A stretch of 64,000 nt of DNA, taken from positions 124,001 to 188,000 of the forward strand of contig NZ_JAADJV010000005.1 of the NCBI RefSeq assembly GCF_011684115.1, written 5' to 3'. The position numbers were made by a program, and so were the translations under genes. Under the pieces are notes generated by a model. That model had not been told where the DNA came from, did no database searches, and saw only the letters and a list, made by a program, of their open reading frames with translations. How positions within the stretch are numbered: the first letter of the stretch is position 1; every line of letters begins with the position of its first letter. Origin of the DNA: Rahnella aceris. Its GTDB lineage: Bacteria; Pseudomonadota; Gammaproteobacteria; Enterobacterales; Enterobacteriaceae. This document shows, piece by piece, positions 41,707 to 53,497 of this stretch.

Positions 41707-41744
41707 TTATCTCTTCAAAATACATCACGATTTCTCCGCTTTTC

Positions 41745-41791
41745 ATAACACATCGTCAAAATAAGTTGATGTGTTATGCCTATTTTTTATT
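41745..41791 (+). terminator. Terminator-like inverted repeat after malT
   Basis: A perfect 10-bp repeat (ATAACACATC at 41745-41754, GATGTGTTAT at 41768-41777) with a 13-base loop, then GCCTATTTTTTATT. Confidence 0.7.
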
Positions 41792-41832
41792 AGCGAACAT
41801 TTTTTACTCAAAAATAAAATCCGGTGATATAA

Positions 41833-41848
41833 TGTGACCGTCGTCACA
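41833..41848 (+). promoter_or_regulatory. Perfect-consensus CRP motif upstream of the yjcB-like gene
   Basis: TGTGA-CCGTCG-TCACA, all ten half-site bases matching, centred at 41840.5. It partly overlaps a TATAAT (41828-41833) and lies about 118 bases before the 94-residue gene. A class II activated start near 41882 is possible, with TGTAAA at 41872-41877 as a -10; alternatively CRP bound here could block a promoter using the TATAAT. Confidence 0.75.
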
Positions 41849-41958
41849 TAATTGTAATTCACCATTTCTTCTGTAAAGCCCATTGCCCGCCCGTCGTAGC
41901 AGCCTTCCGGCTGATTTTGGCTTCGTGCAAGTGGCTGTAGTAAGTAAGGATTTTATCG

Positions 41959-42243
41959 ATGGGTACATTAACTGCCGGGATTTTAATGATGCGCTGGGAA
42001 TTGCTGAGCGCTTTTTTGATGTTCTGCACCAGTCAGCTTAATATTGTTTGTCGCCAGTCCAGCCGCAATACCATGGCATTCGTTTGCAGTGGTATCGGCC
42101 TCACCGTGACCTGTTTCTTTGTCATGAGCCTGATGGGCATGAGCTACAACGCCGTTGCCGTCGCGCAATTCTGGGCAAACACCAAAGACGTTTTCTTTGA
42201 TGTCATGAGCAAAACCCCGACCGATATGTCTTACTACTATTAA
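41959..42243 (+). CDS. yjcB: YjcB-like small inner-membrane protein
   Basis: 94 residues with two hydrophobic segments (about 13-27 and 41-63). It starts MGTLTAGILMMRWELLSAFLMF and contains TSQLNIVCRQSS, which parallels the E. coli uncharacterised YjcB (about 93 residues) as I recall it. The ATG at 41959 has AAGGA nine bases upstream. Its function is unknown. It is a monocistronic unit with a CRP motif before it and a good terminator after it. Confidence 0.72.
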   Translation: MGTLTAGILMMRWELLSAFLMFCTSQLNIVCRQSSRNTMAFVCSGIGLTVTCFFVMSLMGMSYNAVAVAQFWANTKDVFFDVMSKTPTDMSYYY

Positions 42244-42276
42244 TCCGATTTCCTTAGCGGATATTCCAGATTATTA

Positions 42277-42309
42277 AAGGGCAGAACCGCATGTTCTGCC
42301 CTTTTTGTT
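42277..42309 (+). terminator. Terminator after the yjcB-like gene
   Basis: AAGGGCAGAAC, loop CGCAT, GTTCTGCCCTTTTT. Confidence 0.9.
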
Positions 42310-42622
42310 ATCCCGCGCTTTCCCCCGTGTTACTTCTGATGATTATTTGTTCAGCCGGATGTCATGTAATCCTAAATATAAAAATTTGCGTGACGCATCG
42401 AATGTCTTTTTGTATCTATCATTCTGATTACCTGTAAATTGCGGGATGTACCGAAAGGTAAAAAGATATTGTGCTGGCGTCTAAACTATTCATTGCTAAT
42501 AGTTGAAGGGACGTATTAGATTCTCACTCTATACTTTTCTTAGAATGATCATTGCTTTGTTTGCTTCAGGCTGCTGAATTTTCTCTGATTTGGCTCCCCT
42601 GCTTATGGTTGAAGGAATTCCG
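42310..42622 (+). other. Upstream region of bglX
   Basis: 313 bases, AT-rich. A TATACT (42530-42535) could be a -10, but no -35 sits at proper spacing. I see no operator palindrome or small coding frame. Confidence 0.35.
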
Positions 42623-44920
42623 ATGAATACGCATCACATGCTTGGCGCGTTAGTGTTACTGGTAAGTTCTGCTTCTTCTCTCGCCGTTGAAACAACGGGC
42701 ATTCCTCAGGATCAGGTGAAAGAGCGCAACGCGTTCATTGCCGATTTGATGAAAAAAATGACCCTTGATGAAAAAATCGGTCAGCTGAATCTGGTCACTG
42801 TGGGGCCTGAGTACCAAAAAGAAGCCATCATGGCTGACATCCGCGCCGGTAAAGTCGGTGGCGTGTTTAACACGGTAACTAAGCCCGATATCCGCCGTAT
42901 GCAGGATCAGGTGCAGTACAGCCGCCTGAAAATTCCTCCGTTTTATGCCTATGACGTGGTGCATGGGCAGCGCACGATTTTCCCTATCAGCCTCGGTCTG
43001 GCGGCGAGCTGGGATATGCAGGCGGTGGCGACCAGCGCACGTATTTCAGCCCAGGAAACGGCAGCTGATGGCCTGAACATGACGTTCTCACCGATGGTCG
43101 ATATCACCCGTGATCCGCGCTGGGGCCGTGTTTCTGAAGGTTTCGGCGAAGATACCTATCTGACCTCGCGCCTCGCGCATGAAATGGTTACCGGTTATCA
43201 GGGCAAAGACCCGTCTGCCCCTGACGCCGTCATGGCAAACGTCAAACACTATGCGTTGTACGGTGCTGTCGAAGGCGGCCGCGAATACAACACTGTGGAC
43301 ATGAGCCTGACCCGCATGTTCAACGATTACATGCCACCTTATAAAGCGGCAGTCGATGCGGGTGCCGGCGGTGTGATGGTGGCACTGAACAGCGTTAACG
43401 GTATTCCTGCCACCTCGAATACCTGGCTGCTGAAAGATATTCTGCGCGATGACTGGCAGTTCAAGGGCCTGACTGTCAGCGACCACGGCGCCATTGGCGG
43501 GCTGGTCAAACATGGCGTAGCCGAAGACGATCGTCAGGCGGCCGCGATGGCGCTGAAAGCCGGTGTCGATATGGACATGGCTGACAATATGTACGGTAAG
43601 TACCTGAAAGGGTTACTTGCCGACGGCATGGTGAGCCAGAAAGACATTGATCGCGCCGTTCGCGATGTTCTGGCCGCGAAATGGGATATGGGGCTGTTTG
43701 TTGATGAATATCGTCATTTAGGCCCGCAGTCGAGCGATCCGGCTGACACCAACGCCGAAAGCCGTCTGCATCGTCAGGAGGCGCGCGAAGTGGCACGGAC
43801 CTCGCTGGTGCTGTTGAAAAATAACAATCAAACGTTACCGTTAAACAAAAAAGGCACGATTGCCGTCGTTGGCGCGCTGGCTGACAGCAAGCGTGATGTG
43901 ATGGGCAGTTGGTCGGCAGCCGGTAAGGCAGCGCAGGCAGTCACTGTGTTGCAGGGGATGAAAGATGTGCTCGGTGATAAAGGCACTATCCTCTATGCCC
44001 GCGGTGCCAACGTCACCAACGATCAGGCTCTGGTCGATTTCCTGAACTCTTACGAGAAACAGGTGATCAACGATCCACGCAAACCGCAGGATATGATCGA
44101 CGAAGCGGTGAAAACAGCAGAAAAAGCTGACGTTGTGGTCGCCGTAGTCGGCGAAGCACAAGGCATGGCGCACGAAGCGTCCAGCCGTTCCGAAATTAAC
44201 ATTCCGCAAAGCCAGCGTGACCTGCTCAAGGCATTGAAAGCCACCGGTAAACCGCTGGTTGTCGTGTTAATGAATGGCCGTCCGCTGACCCTGTCGTGGG
44301 AAAACGAAATTTCTGATGCCATGCTGGAAACCTGGTTCAGCGGCACCGAAGGCGGACATGCGATTGCCGACGTTCTGTTTGGAGACTACAATCCATCAGG
44401 CAAACTGCCGATGACCTTCCCACGCTCAGTCGGGCAAATTCCTTTGTACAATAGCGTGCTCAATACCGGCCGTCCGTTTAATCCTCAGCATCCAGATAAA
44501 TACACCACCCGTTATTTTGATATCACCAACGGCCCGCTGTTCCCGTTCGGTTATGGCCTGAGCTACACCAGCTTCGGTGTGTCTGACGTGAGTTTGTCAT
44601 CCACCACGATGGATGCCGGACACCCGCTCACCGCCAGCGTGACGGTGAAAAACACCGGCAAAGTCAGCGGTGCGACGATCGTCCAGATGTACCTGCAGGA
44701 TGTCACGGCATCGATCAGTCGTCCGGTTAAAGAGTTGAAGAATTTTGAGAAAATCAACCTGCAGCCGGGCGAAGAGAAAGTTGTTACCTTTACGATCACC
44801 GAAAAAGATTTACGCTTCTACAACGATAAATTGAAATGGGCTTCAGAGCCTGGAAAGTTCAATGTATTCGTGGGGTTAGATTCTCAGGATGTGAAACAAA
44901 CCAGTTTCCTGCTGAAATAA
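42623..44920 (+). CDS. bglX: Periplasmic beta-glucosidase BglX
   Basis: 765 residues, the same length as E. coli BglX, from the ATG at 42623 (GAAGGA six bases upstream). Signal peptide to about SLAVE. Glycoside hydrolase family 3: N-terminal barrel with the nucleophile Asp in LTVSDHGAI, the KHYALYGAVEGG loop, then the C-terminal alpha/beta sandwich (GEAQGMAHEASSRS) and a fibronectin III-like domain at the end. It hydrolyses beta-glucosides in the periplasm. An 11-bp inverted repeat follows. Confidence 0.96.
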   Translation: MNTHHMLGALVLLVSSASSLAVETTGIPQDQVKERNAFIADLMKKMTLDEKIGQLNLVTVGPEYQKEAIMADIRAGKVGGVFNTVTKPDIRRMQDQVQYSRLKIPPFYAYDVVHGQRTIFPISLGLAASWDMQAVATSARISAQETAADGLNMTFSPMVDITRDPRWGRVSEGFGEDTYLTSRLAHEMVTGYQGKDPSAPDAVMANVKHYALYGAVEGGREYNTVDMSLTRMFNDYMPPYKAAVDAGAGGVMVALNSVNGIPATSNTWLLKDILRDDWQFKGLTVSDHGAIGGLVKHGVAEDDRQAAAMALKAGVDMDMADNMYGKYLKGLLADGMVSQKDIDRAVRDVLAAKWDMGLFVDEYRHLGPQSSDPADTNAESRLHRQEAREVARTSLVLLKNNNQTLPLNKKGTIAVVGALADSKRDVMGSWSAAGKAAQAVTVLQGMKDVLGDKGTILYARGANVTNDQALVDFLNSYEKQVINDPRKPQDMIDEAVKTAEKADVVVAVVGEAQGMAHEASSRSEINIPQSQRDLLKALKATGKPLVVVLMNGRPLTLSWENEISDAMLETWFSGTEGGHAIADVLFGDYNPSGKLPMTFPRSVGQIPLYNSVLNTGRPFNPQHPDKYTTRYFDITNGPLFPFGYGLSYTSFGVSDVSLSSTTMDAGHPLTASVTVKNTGKVSGATIVQMYLQDVTASISRPVKELKNFEKINLQPGEEKVVTFTITEKDLRFYNDKLKWASEPGKFNVFVGLDSQDVKQTSFLLK

Positions 44921-44922
44921 CT

Positions 44923-44948
44923 TTCCGGGCCTGACATCAGGCCCGGAA
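44923..44948 (+). terminator. Perfect 11-bp inverted repeat after bglX
   Basis: TTCCGGGCCTG, loop ACAT, CAGGCCCGGAA. There is no strong T run, so it may be a weak terminator or 3'-end stabiliser. A second stem (CAGGCGGT / ACCGCCTG, 44971-45001) follows at once. Confidence 0.65.
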
Positions 44949-45202
44949 GAGAATCAAAAACCTTCTCTCTCAGGCGGTATTCCGGTAACGGAGACCGCCT
45001 GTTCTGAGCAGTAATTTCTGTCCGGTAACTGGATATATAACTGGCAGTGGCTAACCTTAAATTCAATGTGTTACGCCATTCCGCCCTTGTCCGTTTTTTT
45101 ACGGAACGTGGCGAATGTGCTGAACAGAGTAAGCTCCGTCTGTGCTGACTGTCGCCCGTCGCCACACTGGCGGCGTATAGCGTTCTTTGCGGAGAAACAT
45201 TC

Positions 45203-47221
45203 ATGGTCGACTCTCAAGATGCTTCCCTCCTGTACCTGCACTTTGGTACACCACGCCCATATTGGCGACTGGGTTCAGACAGCAATGCCCTGGAGTTATC
45301 CGCAGAGAAAGGCGTCGTCAATATTGCTATCTCTCTGACGCAGTGGCAGGCAGGGAAAATAAGGCAACTCACCGGGATCACCTCGAGTTTTACCCTGGAT
45401 ATCACGCTATTCGGATCCCCTGCGCGTTTGTATCTTGTCGGGCGAAAAATCGACAGTAAAGCCTGGGCCGGTACGGCCTCCGCCTATCAGGACACTGAGT
45501 CTGTCGCCCATGACCTTGAAGTCGGTCTGACCTTTGCTGAGCAGGTGGTTTCTGAAGCCAACTCCGTGATCGTGATTATCGATCAGGAAGGCAAAATCCA
45601 TCGTTTTAACCGTCTGAGCGAGGAATATACCGGCCTGCGCGAAGAAGATGTTATCGGACGCAGCGCCTATGACCTTTTTATGTCGATGGAAGAAGGCCTG
45701 GCCTCACGTCAGAATATCAATGGTTTTTTCCAGCATCAGCAATCTTATGAAGTGGAACGCTGGATCAACACCGTCAAAGGCCAGCGCCTGTTCCTGTTTC
45801 GCAATAAATTCGTCCACAGCGGCAGCGGCAAACAGCAAAAATATCTGATTTGCTCCGGCTCTGACATCACTGACGAACGCAAGGCGCAGGAGCGTTTGCG
45901 CGTGCTGGCAAATACTGATCTGGTCACCGGTTTCGCTAACCGTAATGCCTTGCAGGAGTCCCTTGCCCGAGCACTTATCGAGCGTGGTGAAAACAACGTC
46001 GGGCTGATTTATCTGGATCTGGATAACTTCAAAAAAGTTAACGACGCCTACGGACATATGTTTGGTGATCACCTGCTGCGCGCGGTGTCTGATGCCATTC
46101 AGGATTGCCTGTCGCCCAACGATAAACTGGCGCGGCTCGGCGGGGATGAATTCATTATTCTCAGCACGCATGCTGAAATAAAAGCGCTGGAAGCGCTGAG
46201 TCAGCGCGTTTTGCGCAGGCTCAGTTTGCCATTCCGCATCGGGCTGATTGAAGTGTATACCGGCTGTTCAGCAGGTATCGCGATTTGCCCGGAACACGGT
46301 ACCGACGGCGATATACTGTTGCAAAACGCCGATACTGCCATGTATGCAGCCAAGGAAAAGGGCAAAAATGTACACTGTGTTTTCTCACCAGAGATGAATG
46401 AGAAAGCCTCTGAATACATGTGGTTAGATACACATTTACGCAAAGCCTTGTCTGAGAAAGATCAGCTGGTCTTACACTATCAGCCGAAAGTATCGCTTTA
46501 TGGTACCGTGCAAAGCGTGGAGGCACTGCTGCGCTGGAATTCTCCGGAACGCGGTCTGATCCAACCTCAGAGCTTTATTCCCTATGCCGAAGAATCCGGT
46601 CTCATCACGCCAGTCGGTAAATGGGTGATCGAAACCGCCACCCGTCAGGCGACGGAATGGCAGAAAAAAGGGCTGAATTTGCGGGTGGCGGTAAACCTCT
46701 CCGGACGACAGCTTAACAATAGTTCATTCATCACGACGTTGTCGGATGCCATGAAAAATGCCGGCATGAAAGGCTGCCTGCTGGATTTCGAACTGACAGA
46801 AAGTTGCCTGGTGGAAGACGAAGGTGCAGCGATCACCATGATTAACCAGTTGCATAAACTGGGCGCACAGGTACATCTGGATGATTTCGGCACCGGTTAT
46901 TCTTCACTGTCACAACTGGCGAGAATCCCCCTCGACTGCATCAAGCTGGATCAAAGCTTTATTCGTGGAATCAATGATAATCCGGTGTCTCAGGCGCTGG
47001 TACGGGCGATTGTGGCGGTGGCCAAAACGCTGCAACTGACAGTGGTCGCGGAAGGTGTGGAAACGGCGGAAGAAGAGAAGCTGATTGACGAAATCGGTGT
47101 GGACAGCAAACAGGGATTTTTATATGCCAAGCCAATGCCAGCAAATGAACTGGAGCACTGGCTTGAGGAAAAAATGATTGCTTCACCCAATGTTTTTAAA
47201 CATAAAGCAAAACAGAAATAG
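45203..47221 (+). CDS. rpfR: RpfR-type cis-2-fatty-acid receptor with PAS, GGDEF and EAL domains
   Basis: 672 residues, no membrane span. The N-terminal domain (about 1-95) corresponds to the RpfF-interacting domain seen in RpfR. A PAS domain follows (about 110-225), the expected BDSF-binding site. GGDEF is intact at 313-317, but there is no RxxD inhibitory site just upstream. The EAL domain has EALLR at 440-444 and DDFGTGYSS at 560-568. In the family, fatty-acid binding raises cyclic-di-GMP hydrolysis. It is tail-to-tail with rpfF, 29 bases apart, which separates it from the related E. coli PdeR. Confidence 0.85.
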   Translation: MVDSQDASLLYLHFGTPRPYWRLGSDSNALELSAEKGVVNIAISLTQWQAGKIRQLTGITSSFTLDITLFGSPARLYLVGRKIDSKAWAGTASAYQDTESVAHDLEVGLTFAEQVVSEANSVIVIIDQEGKIHRFNRLSEEYTGLREEDVIGRSAYDLFMSMEEGLASRQNINGFFQHQQSYEVERWINTVKGQRLFLFRNKFVHSGSGKQQKYLICSGSDITDERKAQERLRVLANTDLVTGFANRNALQESLARALIERGENNVGLIYLDLDNFKKVNDAYGHMFGDHLLRAVSDAIQDCLSPNDKLARLGGDEFIILSTHAEIKALEALSQRVLRRLSLPFRIGLIEVYTGCSAGIAICPEHGTDGDILLQNADTAMYAAKEKGKNVHCVFSPEMNEKASEYMWLDTHLRKALSEKDQLVLHYQPKVSLYGTVQSVEALLRWNSPERGLIQPQSFIPYAEESGLITPVGKWVIETATRQATEWQKKGLNLRVAVNLSGRQLNNSSFITTLSDAMKNAGMKGCLLDFELTESCLVEDEGAAITMINQLHKLGAQVHLDDFGTGYSSLSQLARIPLDCIKLDQSFIRGINDNPVSQALVRAIVAVAKTLQLTVVAEGVETAEEEKLIDEIGVDSKQGFLYAKPMPANELEHWLEEKMIASPNVFKHKAKQK

Positions 47222-47250
47222 CGCCAGTCACGGGCTGCTTCTGCCTGCTG

Positions 47251-48117
47251 CTAGCCGGTTTTACGCAATGACGCCGTATGCCGGTTTTGCAGCATGACCA
47301 GACGCTCCATATAACTCAGGTCTTTCTCCTCCAGCGTAAACGCTGCATCCACCCAATCCTCCGTAATATCCATCAGTTCTGAACGTGATAATTGCAGCAC
47401 ACGCTGACGTGCGCGGATCATCGCCCGGATGCCGTTGAGTTTTGGTCGCAAAACATCCATGAACGTTCGCGTGGCGGTGAATGCTTCCCCCGGCTGGAAT
47501 AACACGTCCACCAGCCCGCGGCTTTCAAACCATTCGGCGGTATGCGACTCCCCGGTGGAAATCAGTTCCTCCGCCAGCTTCATCCCCGCTTTGCGTGATA
47601 CCAGCGAATAACCGCCCATTCCCGGGAAAAGGTTAAATGCGATTTCAGGGAACCCCATCCGGGCGGTGTTCTGCGCCAGCACGTAATGGTGTGCCAGTGC
47701 GGCTTCAAAGCCGCCGCCCAGTGCCGTGCCTTCTATCATCGATAAACTGATCGCGCCTACGTCAAAACCACGCGCGGCAGCGTGAACGCAATCCACGCAG
47801 GCTCTGGCGTAAGCACGTAACGCTTCGCGTTTATTATTGACGATGGAATCAACAAAGAAGCTCAGATCACCGCCGACATTATACATATTGGGCACCAAAG
47901 AGCCGGTGACCCAAAAATCAAAACGCAGACCGGATGCCTTCGCGGCATACATCAGCGTCATAATGTCTTCGATAAGCTCCTGATTAAAACAGGGACGTGG
48001 ATAAGACCTGAGCATCATCCACATGACGTTACGACCCTCTTCATAATAGGCTGCAATCTGGGACAAATGCCCGGCTTCGGTGAACGGGCGGCAGGCTGTA
48101 TGGTCAATAAGATTCAT
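47251..48117 (-). CDS. rpfF: RpfF-type cis-2-unsaturated fatty acid (DSF/BDSF) synthase
   Basis: 288 residues from the ATG at 48117; a TTG at 48159 would add 14 residues. Crotonase fold: the oxyanion loop region is IEGTALGGGFEAALA, with Glu138, and MGFPEIAFNLFPGMGG carries Glu158. These match the two catalytic glutamates of Xanthomonas RpfF (E141, E161). The family dehydrates 3-hydroxyacyl-ACP and releases the free cis-2 acid by its thioesterase activity. The convergent rpfR neighbour supports RpfF over a catabolic enoyl-CoA hydratase. Chain length of the product is not readable from the sequence. Confidence 0.88.
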   Translation of the reverse strand: MNLIDHTACRPFTEAGHLSQIAAYYEEGRNVMWMMLRSYPRPCFNQELIEDIMTLMYAAKASGLRFDFWVTGSLVPNMYNVGGDLSFFVDSIVNNKREALRAYARACVDCVHAAARGFDVGAISLSMIEGTALGGGFEAALAHHYVLAQNTARMGFPEIAFNLFPGMGGYSLVSRKAGMKLAEELISTGESHTAEWFESRGLVDVLFQPGEAFTATRTFMDVLRPKLNGIRAMIRARQRVLQLSRSELMDITEDWVDAAFTLEEKDLSYMERLVMLQNRHTASLRKTG

Positions 48118-50550
<2,433 letters not shown>

Positions 50551-50576
50551 AAAACTATTTCAGAAACCGACAGACG

Positions 50577-50606
50577 AAAAAAAAGCCGCGATAAGCGGCT
50601 TTTTCA
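50577..50606. terminator. Bidirectional terminator between fadH and rlmG
   Basis: AAAAAAAAGCCGC, loop GATAA, GCGGCTTTTT. Confidence 0.85.
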
Positions 50607-50633
50607 TTTCAGCACTTCAGACTAATTCAGCTA

Positions 50634-51785
50634 TCAATGATGTGCAGCCGTTTTCACGGCACGCAAAATCACGAATTTCTGATTGGTGGCGATCGTCGTG
50701 CAGTTGCCGAACAGGCGACGCAGCTTCTGGTAGTAATCCAGATGACGGTTGCCGACGATACGCAGCTCGCCGCCGGTTTGCAGGCAGCGTTTGGCATCGC
50801 AGAACATGCGCCACGCGGTGTCATCGCTGATGACCGTGCCCTGATGGAACGGCGGGTTACACAGCACGGCGTGCAGTGTTTCGCGCTCGACACCGGCCAG
50901 CATATTGTTCACTTCGAAATGACAGCGGCTGACATCCTGCGGCAAATTGTTTTCGACGTTAATACGGCTCGATTCTACCGCCATATAAGATTCATCGACG
51001 AACAGCATTTCCGCATCGGGGTTCAGCGCCAGTGCGGTCATGCCGATCACGCCGTTACCACACCCCAAATCCGCCATGCGCCCTTCGATGCCTTCCGGCA
51101 GATGTTGCATGAAAAAGCGAGCGCCGACATCCAGACCGCCGCGTGAGAACACGTTCGCGTGGTTGGAAATACGGAATTCACTGTCATCCAGCGCCCACTC
51201 AGAAATCACCGGCTCTGCGGTTTGCGCAGGCAAGGTGGCTTCACAATGGATCAGACGGGCTTTTTTCCACGCCAGACTGGTTTTGGTCGGTCCGAGGATT
51301 TTCTCGAACAGTTGCAACGTTGACGTGTGAATATCACGGGCTTTCGCGCCGGCGATAATCTGCGTGTCCGGCGTCACCACTTCACGCAGCGCCAGCAGTT
51401 GTTGTTCCAGCAGTGCCAGCGTTTTTGGCACTTTGATGATCACCAGACCCGGATTGATCGGCAACGGCACCAGGCTGCTTTGCGCCGCCACGCTGTCTTC
51501 GTCAAAACCGTTAAGGCGCAGGTTGTGGCGCATCGCCAGCTGACTCATAAAGGAGTCGTTGACGCTGGTCGGGTTGTGCGGCTGCAAGGCGCAGGCCAGC
51601 GTGCCGAAAGCATCGTTGAAAATCAGCAGCGGACGGCCGTTGAGCGCGTCGGTGTTCAGGTTTTGCAGCAGATATTCATCGGCCGCTTCCCATGCCTGTA
51701 ACTGCGTTGCCGCTTCTTCCAGCGGATAACGTTCCAGACGCAGTTGCAATAACTGACCACCGGTTTCGGTTTCAAATTGGCTCAT
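50634..51785 (-). CDS. rlmG: 23S rRNA (guanine-1835-N2) methyltransferase RlmG
   Basis: 383 residues. The N-terminal half is a degenerate duplicated methyltransferase domain. The C-terminal half holds the SAM motif [13 protein letters not shown] and catalytic NPPFHQG. It methylates G1835 of 23S rRNA. It is next to fadH on one side and divergent from ygjP on the other, as in E. coli. Confidence 0.95.
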   Translation of the reverse strand: MSQFETETGGQLLQLRLERYPLEEAATQLQAWEAADEYLLQNLNTDALNGRPLLIFNDAFGTLACALQPHNPTSVNDSFMSQLAMRHNLRLNGFDEDSVAAQSSLVPLPINPGLVIIKVPKTLALLEQQLLALREVVTPDTQIIAGAKARDIHTSTLQLFEKILGPTKTSLAWKKARLIHCEATLPAQTAEPVISEWALDDSEFRISNHANVFSRGGLDVGARFFMQHLPEGIEGRMADLGCGNGVIGMTALALNPDAEMLFVDESYMAVESSRINVENNLPQDVSRCHFEVNNMLAGVERETLHAVLCNPPFHQGTVISDDTAWRMFCDAKRCLQTGGELRIVGNRHLDYYQKLRRLFGNCTTIATNQKFVILRAVKTAAHH

Positions 51786-51955
51786 TGGCCCTCCTCATAT
51801 TCAATTTGCGCTGTTTATCCCTTAATTTGGTCTATCAGTAAAACGTTTTTTCAGTTAAAAAGGGGTTTATCTGCCGGATCGACGCGATCGTGGTAAAAAC
51901 CCCGCACCCCGTTTCGGCATCTTTTCCCCGGCAATAAGAGACAAAGCAAACAGTT

Positions 51956-52462
51956 ATGCCTGAATTGACCTATCTGCAAGGCTATCCGGAGTCGCTTCAG
52001 GCTCAGGTGCGTCAGTTAATCGACCAGGAACGTTTAGGTAAAGTCTTGCTGACGCGATATCCCGAACCGCACGAGCTGACCACTGACAAATCGCTCTATC
52101 AGTATACGCTGGACCTGAAAAATCAGTTTTTGCGCAGTTCATCGCCGTTAAGCAAAGTGGCTTACGACAATAAAATCCACGTGATGAAGCACGCGCTGGG
52201 GCTGCATACGGCAATATCCCGTATTCAGGGCGGCAAGCTAAAAGCCAAAGCGGAAATCCGCGTGGCAACGGTGTTTAAAAGCGCGCCGGAAGCGTTTCTG
52301 AAAATGATCGTGGTGCATGAACTCGCGCACCTGAAAGAAAAAGAACACAACAAAGCATTCTACAGCCTGTGCTGTCATATGACGCCCGACTATCATCAGT
52401 TAGAATTCGACACGCGCATGTATCTGACGCATCTGGAAATATTCGGTAAGTTGTATCAATAA
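51956..52462 (+). CDS. ygjP: YgjP-like metal-dependent hydrolase
   Basis: 168 residues. A zinc-protease-like motif HELAHLKEKEHNKAF (HExxH-type, HELAH with a third His five residues on) lies at about 121-135. This matches the YgjP/UTP-pyrophosphatase-associated metallopeptidase-like family, whose physiological substrate is not settled. It is cytoplasmic, with no signal peptide. ygjR begins 22 bases downstream, so the two are probably cotranscribed. Confidence 0.9.
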   Translation: MPELTYLQGYPESLQAQVRQLIDQERLGKVLLTRYPEPHELTTDKSLYQYTLDLKNQFLRSSSPLSKVAYDNKIHVMKHALGLHTAISRIQGGKLKAKAEIRVATVFKSAPEAFLKMIVVHELAHLKEKEHNKAFYSLCCHMTPDYHQLEFDTRMYLTHLEIFGKLYQ

Positions 52463-52484
52463 TAATTAACTATAGGGATTTCTC

Positions 52485-53471
52485 ATGATTCGTATTGGCG
52501 TTGTGGGCACCAACTGGATCACCCAGCGTTTTATTGATGCCGCCCACGAGAGCGGTAAAATGAAGCTGACCGCGATTTATTCCCGCACGCTGGAAGGCGC
52601 TAAAAAGCTCGGCGAGGATTATCCGGTTGAACATTACTTTGATTCCCTTGAAGCAATGGCCGCCTCTGATCTGATTGATGCGGTCTATATTGCCAGCCCG
52701 AACTCCCTGCATTACCCGCAGTCGCTGTTGTTCCTCAGCAATAAAAAGCACGTGATTTGCGAAAAGCCGCTGGCTTCCAATCTGCGTGAAGCGGAAAGCC
52801 TGATCGCATGCGCAAAAGAAAACAACGTGGTGCTGTTCGAGGCGTTTAAAACCGCGTATCTGCCCAACTTCCTGCACATGAAAGGCGCGCTGAACCGCAT
52901 CGGTAAACTGCGTAAAGCCATTCTGAATTACTGCCAGTATTCCTCACGTTATCCGCGCTATCTGGCCGGTGAAAACCCGAATACCTTTAACCCGGCGTTT
53001 TCCAATGGCTCGATCATGGATATCGGTTATTACTGTCTGGCGAGTGCTATTTCGTTGTTTGGCGAACCGGAATCGGTGAAAGCCACGGCAACCCTGCTGG
53101 AAAGCGGCGTTGACGGTCAGGGCACGGTGATCTTGTCTTATGCGGATGATTTCGAAGTGGTTATCAACCATTCGAAAATCAGCGACTCCCTGTTACCCAG
53201 TGAGATCCAGGGCGAAGACGGCACCTTGCAGATGGAAAAGCTGTCTGAATGCCAGACGCTCAGCCTGACGCCACGCGGCAGCCAGAAGCTGGATCTGACG
53301 CAGCCCCAGCACATCAACACCATGCTGTATGAAGCAGAAACTTTTGCGATTCTGGTCGACAGCCAGTTTGTCGCGCACCCCGGGCTGGAAGTCTCGCGTA
53401 TCACGGCCAAAGTGCTGACGGAAATCCGTCGTCAGACCGGCGTGGTATTCCCGGCCGATAACCAGCCTTAA
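52485..53471 (+). CDS. ygjR: Gfo/Idh/MocA-family oxidoreductase YgjR
   Basis: 328 residues. The N-terminal Rossmann motif is RIGVVGTNWITQRF, and the family catalytic block EKPLASN (with Lys) is followed by a C-terminal GFO/IDH substrate domain. The substrate is unknown. It lies between ygjP and a glutamine amidotransferase gene starting 26 bases later. Confidence 0.9.
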   Translation: MIRIGVVGTNWITQRFIDAAHESGKMKLTAIYSRTLEGAKKLGEDYPVEHYFDSLEAMAASDLIDAVYIASPNSLHYPQSLLFLSNKKHVICEKPLASNLREAESLIACAKENNVVLFEAFKTAYLPNFLHMKGALNRIGKLRKAILNYCQYSSRYPRYLAGENPNTFNPAFSNGSIMDIGYYCLASAISLFGEPESVKATATLLESGVDGQGTVILSYADDFEVVINHSKISDSLLPSEIQGEDGTLQMEKLSECQTLSLTPRGSQKLDLTQPQHINTMLYEAETFAILVDSQFVAHPGLEVSRITAKVLTEIRRQTGVVFPADNQP

Positions 53472-53497
53472 TATTAAGTAAAAATCGGGAGTAACAG

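Noticed and set aside
47222-47250. Possible terminator between rpfR and rpfF
   Set aside because: The short convergent gap has only weak GC-rich repeats and no T run, so I could not support one.
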